A program made the translations under genes and the position numbers. From Mucilaginibacter sabulilitoris (GTDB taxonomy: Bacteria; Bacteroidota; Bacteroidia; Sphingobacteriales; Sphingobacteriaceae): 64,000 nucleotides of DNA. Position 1 is the stretch's first letter, and each line of letters begins with the position of its first letter. The stretch covers positions 806,001 through 870,000 of the forward strand of contig NZ_CP139558.1 of NCBI RefSeq assembly GCF_034262375.1. Direction: 5' to 3'. Below, piece by piece: positions 1-7,156 of this stretch. Under the pieces are notes generated by a model, which had not been told where the DNA came from, did no database searches, and saw only the letters and a program-made list of their open reading frames with translations.

Positions 1-2082
1 TGCAGCTATATCCACGCACAACAAATGACTATAAAAGCACTATCCTATCCGCAAACAAAAAAAGTTGATACCGTTGATACCTATTTTGGCACGCAAGTGC
101 CCGACCCATACCGCTGGTTGGAGAATGACCAGGCTCCTGATACCAAGGAATGGGTAAAAGAGGAAAATAAAGTTACCCAAAACTACCTGGGTCAGATTCC
201 GTACCGCGAGGAGATGCGCAAACGGCTGGAAACCTTATGGAATTACGAAAAGTACAGCGCTCCTTTTAAAGAAGGTAAATACACCTATTTTTATAAGAAC
301 GACGGTTTGCAAAGCCAATCGGTTTTATACCGCCAGGTTGGCGATAACGGCACCCCGGAAATATTTTTAGATCCCAACAAATTCTCGGCCGACGGCACTA
401 CCTCCCTGCAGGGAATTGATTTTACTAAAGATGGCGACATGGCCGCTTACCAGATATCTGAAGGCGGATCTGACTGGCGCAAGGTAATTGTAATAAAAAC
501 CGACGATAAAAGCGTAGTTGGCGATACCCTTACCGATATAAAATTCAGCGGACTGGCCTGGAAAGGCACTGACGGATTTTACTACAGCAGCTATGATAAA
601 CCGACAGCAGGCAGCCAGTTATCGGGCATGACGCAGTACCATAAACTGTACTACCATAAGTTGGGCACACCGCAAAGTACCGATAAGCTGATTTTTGGCG
701 GCGACAAAACACCACGCCGGTACATCGGCGCTTACCTTACCGAAGACGAGCGCTTCCTGGTGATCACCGCGGCCACCTCAACCACCGGGAACGAACTGTA
801 TATACAGGATTTGAACCAGCCCGGCAGCAGTATAGTTAACGTAGTTGATAATTTTGATAATGAACACGCCATATTGGATAATGTTGGCAGCAAGCTGTAC
901 ATATTAACCAATATATATTCTCCCAACTTTAAAATTGTTACGGTCGATGCTTCTACTCCAACTGTAACGCACTGGAAAAACCTTATCCCTGAAACCAAAA
1001 ATGTACTCACCGCCAGTACCGGCGGCGGCAAAATTTTTGCGGAATACCTTCAAGATGCTACTTCATTTGTACAGCAATATGATATGAACGGTAAACTGGA
1101 GCGTACCATTGCGCTGCCATCAGTTGGTACAGCGGCAGGTTTTGGTACAAAAAAGGAGGAAAAAGAAACTTATTATACTTTCACCAGCTATGTATACCCA
1201 CCAACTATCTTTAAGCTGGATATAGCCAGCGGCAGATCAACAGTCTATAAAAAATCGAACGTAAAGTTTGATCTGGAGCAGTATGAGTCAAAGCAGGTGT
1301 TTTATACATCAAAGGACAAAACAAAAATTCCGATGATTATTACCTATAAGAAAGGTACGGTACTTAATGGCGAAAACCCGACTTTGCTGTATGCTTATGG
1401 TGGTTTTGGTGTTAGTTTAACCCCTGCTTTCAGTACGTCGAACATTATATTGCTGGAGCACGGCGGCATTTACGCGGTACCCAACCTGCGTGGTGGTGGT
1501 GAGTATGGAGAAACCTGGCACCGCAAAGGTATCAAAATGAAAAAGCAAAACGTGTTTGACGATTTCATAGCCGCCGCCGAATACCTCATCAAAAATAAAT
1601 ATACGTCTAAAGAGAAACTGGCTGTTTCGGGCGGTTCAAATGGCGGTTTGCTCATAGGCGCCATGCTTACCCAGCGACCAGATCTGTTTAAGGTGGCTTT
1701 CCCGGCTGTGGGTGTTATGGATATGCTGCGCTATAATAAATTTACCGCAGGCGCAGGCTGGAGCTATGATTATGGTACCGCCGAAGATTCTAAAGAAATG
1801 TTCGAATATCTGTATAACTATTCGCCATACCATGCCTTAAAGCCAAACCAGTACCCCGCTACCATGGTTACTACTGCCGATCATGACGACCGCGTGGTAC
1901 CCGCGCACTCCTTTAAGTTTGGTGCACGCCTGCAGGAATATCAAAAAGGCACCGCCCCAACAATAATTCGTATTGAGACCAAGGCAGGCCATGGCGCGGG
2001 CCAGAGTACCGCGCAGGTAATAAGCGGCCAGGTTGATAAATGGGCATTCATGTTCTGGAACATGGGAGTGAAATGGAAGTAG
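1..2082 (+). CDS. Prolyl oligopeptidase (S9A serine peptidase), 5' end cut by window
   Basis: Cleaves after proline in short peptides, probably in the periplasm. The N-terminal half looks like the seven-bladed propeller of the family (opening with the VPDPYRWLEN motif) and the C-terminal third is the alpha/beta hydrolase. Counting from the first ATG in the window (position 25), the nucleophile Ser lies in GGSNGG near residue 538, the Asp in DHDDRVVP near 620 and the His in AGHGAG near 655, so the triad is complete. The frame is open from position 1 to that ATG and reads CSYIHAQQ, which looks like the end of a signal peptide with an AQ cleavage site. The real start is therefore probably left of the window and ATG 25 is an internal Met. 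Family identity is clear; the missing signal peptide is inferred. Confidence 0.93.
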   Translation, partial: CSYIHAQQMTIKALSYPQTKKVDTVDTYFGTQVPDPYRWLENDQAPDTKEWVKEENKVTQNYLGQIPYREEMRKRLETLWNYEKYSAPFKEGKYTYFYKNDGLQSQSVLYRQVGDNGTPEIFLDPNKFSADGTTSLQGIDFTKDGDMAAYQISEGGSDWRKVIVIKTDDKSVVGDTLTDIKFSGLAWKGTDGFYYSSYDKPTAGSQLSGMTQYHKLYYHKLGTPQSTDKLIFGGDKTPRRYIGAYLTEDERFLVITAATSTTGNELYIQDLNQPGSSIVNVVDNFDNEHAILDNVGSKLYILTNIYSPNFKIVTVDASTPTVTHWKNLIPETKNVLTASTGGGKIFAEYLQDATSFVQQYDMNGKLERTIALPSVGTAAGFGTKKEEKETYYTFTSYVYPPTIFKLDIASGRSTVYKKSNVKFDLEQYESKQVFYTSKDKTKIPMIITYKKGTVLNGENPTLLYAYGGFGVSLTPAFSTSNIILLEHGGIYAVPNLRGGGEYGETWHRKGIKMKKQNVFDDFIAAAEYLIKNKYTSKEKLAVSGGSNGGLLIGAMLTQRPDLFKVAFPAVGVMDMLRYNKFTAGAGWSYDYGTAEDSKEMFEYLYNYSPYHALKPNQYPATMVTTADHDDRVVPAHSFKFGARLQEYQKGTAPTIIRIETKAGHGAGQSTAQVISGQVDKWAFMFWNMGVKWK

Positions 2083-2181
2083 CATTTGGAATATTATTGA
2101 AAATAATGAAGATTGTGGGATTCCCCTCTCAAGAGTGGAACTGAAAATATAAACCTTATATAACACTATTTAAATAAATTT

Positions 2182-2952
2182 ATGAAACCATACCTTACCC
2201 TTGTAGTTGCATTATTAATCAGTATCTCTTCTTTTGGTCAAACAAAAAAGCCAAATCTTAATGTTGTTTTTATCGGCAACAGTATAACACAGGGAGTGCA
2301 GTTACAAGACCCGGCTACCGAAGCTCCGCCGGCTACAGCTATAGCCTGGTTGCGTCAGCAAAAGAACCTGGGTACGGTTGAGTTTAGCAACCAGGGCCAC
2401 AGCGGTTACACCACGCTCGACTTTTTGCCCGGTACAGGCACTTTTGCCAGGGTAGAAGACGCGGCCAATGCTTTTACCGATAAGGATGCCTTGCTTATAT
2501 TCTCGATGAAACTGGGCACTAATGACAGCGCCATACATGGTCCGCATGGTGCCCCTGTATCACCCGAAAACTATATCAAAAACGTAAAAAGTATTGTAGA
2601 TAAACTGCTGGCCGATTTCCCTAAAGCTATCATTATATTACAGCACCCTATATGGTACAGTAACAACACCTATAATGGTTCTATGTACTTGCAGGAAGGC
2701 CTGTCAAGGTTGGAAAGCTATGTGCCTAAGCTGGATAGCCTGGTTGCCAACTATGGCACAACCAATCCCAGCCATGTTTTTGTGGGCGATACAAAAGCGT
2801 TCAACTATTTCAGGAAACATCACCCAACCGAGCTGATCCCGGAAAAAGGTAAGCAGGGCACATTTTATCTGCATCCCAACAAAAAAGGCGCTGTATCGCT
2901 TGGCGAGTTTTGGGGCAGGGCGATTGAACGGGTAGTGAAACAATTGAAATAA
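2182..2952 (+). CDS. Secreted SGNH/GDSL-family hydrolase
   Basis: An esterase or acetylesterase-type hydrolase of 256 residues. Residues 1-20 form a signal peptide ending in SSFGQ. SGNH block I is GNSIT with the nucleophile Ser at residue 34. Block III is LGTND near residue 115. The catalytic His is probably the one in YLHPN near residue 233. Bacteroidota relatives are often annotated as sialate O-acetylesterase or GDSL lipase and act on acetylated glycans, but nothing here fixes the substrate. It follows the prolyl oligopeptidase by 99 bp on the same strand; that gap holds a small imperfect hairpin around 2121-2140. Export to the periplasm is inferred from the signal peptide. Confidence 0.85.
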   Translation: MKPYLTLVVALLISISSFGQTKKPNLNVVFIGNSITQGVQLQDPATEAPPATAIAWLRQQKNLGTVEFSNQGHSGYTTLDFLPGTGTFARVEDAANAFTDKDALLIFSMKLGTNDSAIHGPHGAPVSPENYIKNVKSIVDKLLADFPKAIIILQHPIWYSNNTYNGSMYLQEGLSRLESYVPKLDSLVANYGTTNPSHVFVGDTKAFNYFRKHHPTELIPEKGKQGTFYLHPNKKGAVSLGEFWGRAIERVVKQLK

Positions 2953-2957
2953 GTAAA

Positions 2958-3006
2958 TAAAGATGTCCTCCTGAACTTGTTTCAGGATCTCTCCGACATG
3001 ACAGCA
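2958..3006. repeat. Dispersed TGTCAT/ATGACA-type repeat, short copy
   Basis: A short member of the hairpin-forming repeat family seen several times in this window. It has the inverted words CCTGAACTTG and CAGGATC with a terminal ATGACAGC. It lies between the SGNH gene and tex and may act as a terminator for the former. Confidence 0.5.
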
Positions 3007-3083
3007 GCTTAATCTCTATTCTTTTACAAACCATTTTTGCTTTTTAGCCGGAGAGTGCCCAACTTCGCAGTCCAAAATTTACT

Positions 3084-5348
3084 ATGATAACTCATTATAA
3101 AAAAATAGCCCAGGAGCTTTCCATCTCCGAAAAGCAAGTTAGCGCCACAGTTGAGCTGCTTGATGAGGGCGCTACCGTTCCGTTTATTTCCCGCTACCGT
3201 AAAGAAGTTACCGGTACGCTTGATGAAGTGCAGGTGACCGAGATCCGCGACCGCGTACAGCAATTGCGCGACCTGGATAAACGCCGTGAGGCCATCCTGA
3301 AATCGCTAACCGACATGGGCAAACTTACGCCTGAACTGGAAAGGCAGATCAACGAGGCCGAAACCATGGTGCTGCTGGAAGATATTTACCTACCTTATCG
3401 CCCAAAACGCAAAACCCGCGCCACTACAGCTCGTGAAAAAGGCCTGCAGCCACTGGCCGATTTGGTACTGGAACAAAACAAAATTGATCTGGAAACCGCT
3501 GCCGAAGCATATATTGATGCTGAAAAAGGGGTGAATAGCGTTGAAGAGGCATTGGGCGGTGCAAGGGATATCATTGCCGAAACCGTTAGCGAAAATGCCG
3601 AAGTACGTACCCGCATCCGCGAATTATTTATTGAAAAGGGAACTTTTCAGTCGAAAGTGGTTGACGGAAAGGAAGTAGAAGGCATAAAATATAAAGATTA
3701 CTTTGATTGGTCGGAGCCGGTAAAATCTGCGCCATCGCACCGGATACTGGCCATGCGCCGCGGCGAAAAGGAGGAAATTTTGTGGCTGGATATTAAGCCT
3801 GAGGAAGAAGAAGCTATTGCTATACTGGAAGACACCTTTATTAAAGGCAATAACTCAGCGGCCGATCAGGTAAAGCAAGCCATTGCCGACGGATATAAAC
3901 GTTTGTTAAAACCATCCATGGAAACAGAGGTGCGCCTGTTCACTAAAAAGAAAGCTGACGAAGAAGCCATCCGTGTTTTTGCTGAGAACGCCCGCCAGCT
4001 TTTATTGAGTGCTCCGCTTGGTCAGAAAAGAGTGATGGCCATTGACCCGGGTTTCCGCACGGGCTGTAAACTGGTTTGTCTGGATGAGCAGGGGAAATTG
4101 CTGGAAAATACCGCTATTTATCCACATACCGGAGCCGGGCAGGCGCGTGAGGCCGAAAAAACAGTTCAGCATTTATTCGAAAAATATAATATTGAAGCCA
4201 TTGCCATAGGCAACGGTACGGCGGGCCGCGAAACAGAACTATTTGTGCGCAACCTGAATTTACCGGGCGTAACTATTGTAATGGTGAACGAAAGCGGGGC
4301 TTCTATTTACTCAGCATCTGAAGTGGCAAGGGATGAATTTCCGGATAAGGATATTACGGTAAGAGGCGCGGTATCTATCGGCAGAAGGCTGATGGATCCG
4401 CTTGCCGAACTGGTAAAGATCGACCCTAAATCAATAGGTGTAGGACAGTACCAACACGATGTTGATCAGAACAAACTGCAAACCTCGTTAGATGATACTG
4501 TAATGAGCTGCGTAAACGCCGTTGGGGTTGAATTGAATACCGCATCCAAACAAATACTGGCCTATGTGTCGGGACTTGGGCCGCAGCTGGCGCAAAACAT
4601 TGTAGAATACCGTGATCAGAACGGTGCCTTTAAACGCCGCGATCAGTTGAAAAAAGTACCCCGCCTGGGCGATAAGGCATTTGAGCAGGCTGCCGGATTT
4701 TTACGCATACACCAGGCCGAAAACCCGCTTGATTCAAGCGCGGTACACCCTGAGCGTTATGGTTTGCTGGAGCAGATAGCTAAAGACATGAGCTGTACAG
4801 TTAAAGACCTGATGAGCAATGCGCCTTTACGTAAAAGCATTCCATTACAAAAATATACTTCTGAAACGGTGGGCTTGCCTACGCTTAATGATATTATGGC
4901 CGAGCTGGCTAAACCGGGCCGCGATCCGCGTGAACAGTTTGAAGCTTTTAGTTTTACCGAAGGGGTAAATTCCATTGGCGATCTTAAGGTAGGAATGAAG
5001 CTGCCGGGCATTATTACCAACATTACTAATTTTGGTGCATTTGTTGATATCGGGGTTCACCAGGATGGGCTGGTACACCTAAGCCAGATTACCAACAGGT
5101 ATATTAAAGACCCTAATGAGGTACTTAAAGTACACCAGAAGGTAGAGGTTACCGTTACCGAAGTTGACGTGAACCGCAAACGCATCGCCTTATCAATGAA
5201 AGAGAACGATAAAAGCGCTCCGAATGAAAGAAGAAATGATGACAGGAGACCGGCCGGTAACAAACCTGTTTATAACAAAAAGCCCGAACAGCAGCCTGAA
5301 ACGGATATTGCTATAAAACTGGCTGCTTTAAAGAATAAGTTTAAGTAG
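3084..5348 (+). CDS. tex: Tex-family RNA-binding protein
   Basis: A cytoplasmic nucleic-acid-binding protein of the Tex family, known to affect transcription and RNA turnover. At 754 residues it has the full family layout: an N-terminal helical Tex domain with LLDEGATVPFISRYRKE, a YqgF/RNase H-like domain starting near residue 317 (AIDPGFRTGCK), helix-hairpin-helix segments around 480-560 (GLGPQLAQNIVEYR), and an S1 domain around 636-710 (ITNITNFGAFVDIGVHQDG). The last 45 residues are charged and low in complexity. ATG 3084 gives the usual N-terminus. It is convergent with the Lrp/AsnC gene, and a strong hairpin at 5355-5387 lies between them. Confidence 0.97.
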   Translation: MITHYKKIAQELSISEKQVSATVELLDEGATVPFISRYRKEVTGTLDEVQVTEIRDRVQQLRDLDKRREAILKSLTDMGKLTPELERQINEAETMVLLEDIYLPYRPKRKTRATTAREKGLQPLADLVLEQNKIDLETAAEAYIDAEKGVNSVEEALGGARDIIAETVSENAEVRTRIRELFIEKGTFQSKVVDGKEVEGIKYKDYFDWSEPVKSAPSHRILAMRRGEKEEILWLDIKPEEEEAIAILEDTFIKGNNSAADQVKQAIADGYKRLLKPSMETEVRLFTKKKADEEAIRVFAENARQLLLSAPLGQKRVMAIDPGFRTGCKLVCLDEQGKLLENTAIYPHTGAGQAREAEKTVQHLFEKYNIEAIAIGNGTAGRETELFVRNLNLPGVTIVMVNESGASIYSASEVARDEFPDKDITVRGAVSIGRRLMDPLAELVKIDPKSIGVGQYQHDVDQNKLQTSLDDTVMSCVNAVGVELNTASKQILAYVSGLGPQLAQNIVEYRDQNGAFKRRDQLKKVPRLGDKAFEQAAGFLRIHQAENPLDSSAVHPERYGLLEQIAKDMSCTVKDLMSNAPLRKSIPLQKYTSETVGLPTLNDIMAELAKPGRDPREQFEAFSFTEGVNSIGDLKVGMKLPGIITNITNFGAFVDIGVHQDGLVHLSQITNRYIKDPNEVLKVHQKVEVTVTEVDVNRKRIALSMKENDKSAPNERRNDDRRPAGNKPVYNKKPEQQPETDIAIKLAALKNKFK

Positions 5349-5354
5349 GGGCGT

Positions 5355-5387
5355 GGCTGTCATCCTTAAACAATAGGGATGACAGCC
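5355..5387. terminator. Bidirectional terminator between tex and the Lrp-type gene
   Basis: An 11-bp stem, GGCTGTCATCC paired with GGATGACAGCC, with a loop of about 11 nt. It lies between two convergent genes. T-rich DNA follows on the plus strand (5390-5400), so it probably serves tex and possibly the opposite gene. Confidence 0.75.
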
Positions 5388-5412
5388 CCTTATCTTATTT
5401 TTAAAGTAAAGT

Positions 5413-5889
5413 TTATTCCAAAGTAATTTGCCTCCTGATGCTTTCTTCCAATGATATGAAGGTTTCAGTACGTTGTATCCCTTTAACACCTTGTATCTGC
5501 TCGTTCAAAACTTCGCGCAGGTGAGTGGTGTCATGGCATACAATTTTGGCAAAAATGCTCCATTCGCCGGTAGTATAATGCAGCTCTACAATCTCTTTGA
5601 TTGTTTTTAGTTGTTTAACCGCTTCATTATACTGCGAGCCTTTTTCAAGGTATATACCCAGGAACGCTGTAATGTCATACCCTAATTTTTGAGGATCTAC
5701 TTCCAGACTGGCCCCTTTAATTACACCCATCTCTTCCAACTTTTTCATTCTCACGTGTATGGTTCCGCCAGAAACGATTAACTCTTTAGCTATCTCCGTG
5801 TACGGAGTGGTCGCATTTTTCATTAATATTGATAAAATCTGAATATCAAGATTATCAATTTCTAAATTTTGAGCTTTTCTGTGGGACAT
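5413..5889 (-). CDS. Lrp/AsnC family transcriptional regulator
   Basis: A 158-residue feast/famine regulator that binds DNA and usually senses an amino acid. Residues about 10-60 are the AsnC helix-turn-helix (LDIQILSILMKNATTPYTEI, then SGGTIHVRMKKLEEMGVI). Residues about 75-150 are the RAM/AsnC ligand-binding and oligomerisation domain. The length is normal. It is transcribed away from the tRNA-like unit, whose predicted transcription start is about 110 bp away. A 20-bp near-palindrome sits directly upstream of its ATG, which suggests autoregulation as in many Lrp/AsnC proteins. The ligand cannot be read from the sequence. Confidence 0.95.
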   Translation of the reverse strand: MSHRKAQNLEIDNLDIQILSILMKNATTPYTEIAKELIVSGGTIHVRMKKLEEMGVIKGASLEVDPQKLGYDITAFLGIYLEKGSQYNEAVKQLKTIKEIVELHYTTGEWSIFAKIVCHDTTHLREVLNEQIQGVKGIQRTETFISLEESIRRQITLE

Positions 5890-5892
5890 AAA

Positions 5893-5912
5893 TTTGAATA
5901 TCTATATTGAAA
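5893..5912. promoter_or_regulatory. Candidate Lrp/AsnC operator
   Basis: TTTGAATATCTATATTGAAA is symmetric at 16 of 20 positions and lies 4-23 bp upstream of the regulator's start codon. The half-site word TTTGAATA recurs at about 5930-5937. AT-rich partial palindromes are typical Lrp/AsnC targets. The assignment is inference. Confidence 0.5.
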
Positions 5913-5962
5913 TACAAGTTTAATTAAAATTTGAATAAAAATAAAATATTTTTGTTGAAATA

Positions 5963-5994
5963 TTTGCAAGGAATTGATAGGTCTATTAAATTTG
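5963..5994 (+). promoter_or_regulatory. Bacteroidota housekeeping promoter of the tRNA-like unit
   Basis: A -33 box TTTG (5963-5966), a 20-bp spacer and a -7 box TAAATTTG (5987-5994) match the Bacteroidota consensus TTTG/TAnnTTTG at every specified base. The predicted start is near 6000, about 40 nt before the first tRNA-like gene. Confidence 0.8.
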
Positions 5995-6041
5995 TATCAA
6001 GCAATTGACAAATGCCTATCGTTCTTTAAACAAAAAAACAA

Positions 6042-6153
6042 TGTTGGGTGGTGAAATTTTTGGCAGACACACCTCCTTGTCCCGGTGGCGGAGATCCTGG
6101 AAAACCCGAAGCGGGCTAACCACTCTGTGAAGGTTCGAATCCTTCCCCAACAG
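6042..6153 (+). tRNA. Type II tRNA-like RNA with giant variable arm, copy 1 (apparent anticodon GUC)
   Basis: A cloverleaf can be drawn directly. The acceptor is TGTTGGG (6042-6048) with CCCAACA (6146-6152), all 7 bp paired, with discriminator G6153 and no encoded CCA. The D stem is GTG/CAC (6051-6053 and 6068-6070) around a 14-nt loop with GG. The anticodon arm is CCTCC/GGTGG (6072-6076 and 6084-6088) with one U-U mismatch and loop TTGTCCC. The T arm is GAAGG/CCTTC around TTCGAAT (6129-6145). The variable region of about 40 nt has a base stem CGGAG/CTCTG, then TGG/CCA, then an inner CCCG/CGGG hairpin. Normal Leu or Ser variable arms are about half that size. The D arm resembles tRNA-Leu, but G73 and the apparent GUC anticodon do not fit Leu. 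Amino-acid identity is unresolved. Confidence 0.75.
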
Positions 6154-6182
6154 CTATTAAGTTCAAAGCTTAATTACAATCC

Positions 6183-6298
6183 TGTAGGATGGTGAAATTT
6201 TTGGCAGACACACCTCCTTGTCGCGGTGGCGGAGAAATTGGGAAACTTTCAGCAATGAAAATAACCACTCCGTGAAGGTTCGACTCCTTCTCCTACAG
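6183..6298 (+). tRNA. Type II tRNA-like RNA with giant variable arm, copy 2 (apparent anticodon GUC)
   Basis: This is the second copy, 29 nt after the first. The acceptor is TGTAGGA (6183-6189) with TCCTACA (6291-6297), discriminator G6298. The D arm is identical to copy 1. The anticodon loop is TTGTCGC in the same CCTCC/GGTGG stem with the same U-U mismatch. The T loop is TTCGACT. The variable arm has base stem CGGAG/CTCCG (6230-6234 and 6268-6272), TGG/CCA, and an inner TTTC/GAAA hairpin. Compared with copy 1, acceptor pairs 4-69 (T-A to A-T) and 7-66 (G-C to A-T) change on both sides, a G-U in the variable stem becomes G-C, and the inner hairpin is rebuilt with other bases. These compensatory changes argue for selection on RNA structure. 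There is no encoded CCA. Confidence 0.75.
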
Positions 6299-6332
6299 CT
6301 CTTCTCATAATTTAGGTTTATAATTGGTTAGT

Positions 6333-6367
6333 AAAGGCCCCTGCCCATCAGGGGCTTTGCTGTTTTT
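6333..6367 (+). terminator. Rho-independent terminator of the tRNA-like unit
   Basis: GCCCCTG (6337-6343) pairs with CAGGGGC (6349-6355), flanked by AAAG/CTTT, followed by TGCTGTTTTT. It closes a short unit made of promoter, two RNAs and terminator. Confidence 0.8.
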
Positions 6368-6369
6368 AA

Positions 6370-7020
6370 AGGTTTGGGTTTTTAGAAACAGAAGCAAAAA
6401 TAAGAATCAAGAGACGAGAATGAGGAAATAAGAATAACATACACAAAAAACATTGTTTCATTGCTGACATAGGGATGGCATGTCACCCTAAGCTTATCGA
6501 AGGGGCGAGCGCAGAAGCCTCCCCACCATGCTTCGACGGAGCTCAGCATGACACCTTCTCCTACCGTTGATCCTAATTTACAGTTTTCTTCCCCGTCAGC
6601 AGATAAGCTTCGGGTGAAAGTGGGCAGAACATGGTAGACTTGTGCGGCTGCAAGGGCATAGCAAGTTTTTGTTGAAGCGAGGCTTGTGCGAACAAAGTGG
6701 GCAAAATAATTGCAGCCCGTGGTTCTGCCTGATTTGCAGGGACGGGTTTGTGCGGCAAAGAAGCCTTTCTGCTGAAAGCCCTTTGGTTACTTTGTGGCTA
6801 CAAAGTAACTGGCCCTCCCGCGGCCAAGAGCGGGTATGCGACAGACTTGTTCGCCCTGTATAGCATAGAGATTATTAATGTGTTTATTATTTTTTTTAAG
6901 TATTAATGAGCTCACTTCGTTCGGTTGTCTTCGTACCTAGCAATGACGCGTATTTTTTAAATCGGAGAATGAGCTCACTAACTCTTCCTGATCCGTACCT
7001 TTTATCCTATCAAAAATTTT
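6370..7020. other. Gene-free interval with a repeat and one strong hairpin
   Basis: I see no convincing gene here. It holds a copy of the dispersed TGTCAT...ATGACA repeat (about 6477-6555), a GC-richer stretch (about 6590-6860) and a perfect 10-bp hairpin at 6786-6809 (GTTACTTTGT, loop GGCT, ACAAAGTAAC). A 73-codon open frame at 6642-6863 crosses the hairpin and has no recognisable protein features. Confidence 0.5.
6477..6555. repeat. Dispersed TGTCAT...ATGACA hairpin repeat
   Basis: The arms are CATGTCACCCTAAGCTTATC and, about 45 nt later, CTTCGACGGAGCTCAGCATG; the second is roughly the reverse complement of the first. The same family recurs near 25.8, 26.0, 39.8 and 50.9 kb. Confidence 0.65.
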
Positions 7021-7044
7021 ACTGTGTCATTTTTACACATTGTA

Positions 7045-7075
7045 CTTGACACTTCAATATTTAATTATAAATTTG
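7045..7075 (+). promoter_or_regulatory. Promoter of the ThuA/sugar dehydrogenase gene
   Basis: CTTG (7045-7048), a 19-bp spacer and TAAATTTG (7068-7075) fit the Bacteroidota -33/-7 consensus. The predicted start is near 7081, giving a leader of about 75 nt. GTGTCA (7024-7029) and TGACAC (7047-7052) form an inverted pair around the -33 box that could be an operator. Confidence 0.6.
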
Positions 7076-7156
7076 GTAAGTGTCGTATTTTCGTAATCGA
7101 TTGCGTAATTTTCGGGCATTCATAAAAACCAACTAAACCAACCAATTAGCACATAT

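Noticed and set aside
6042..6298. Ordinary tRNA-Leu genes or tRNAs with an intron
   Set aside because: The extra bases lie in the variable region, not the anticodon loop, and form a conserved stem. G73 and the anticodon loop do not fit Leu. The insert is too short for a group I intron.
6642..6863. 73-codon open frame in the gap after the tRNA-like unit
   Set aside because: It crosses a perfect hairpin, has no recognisable motif, unusual composition and no promoter or conserved neighbours.
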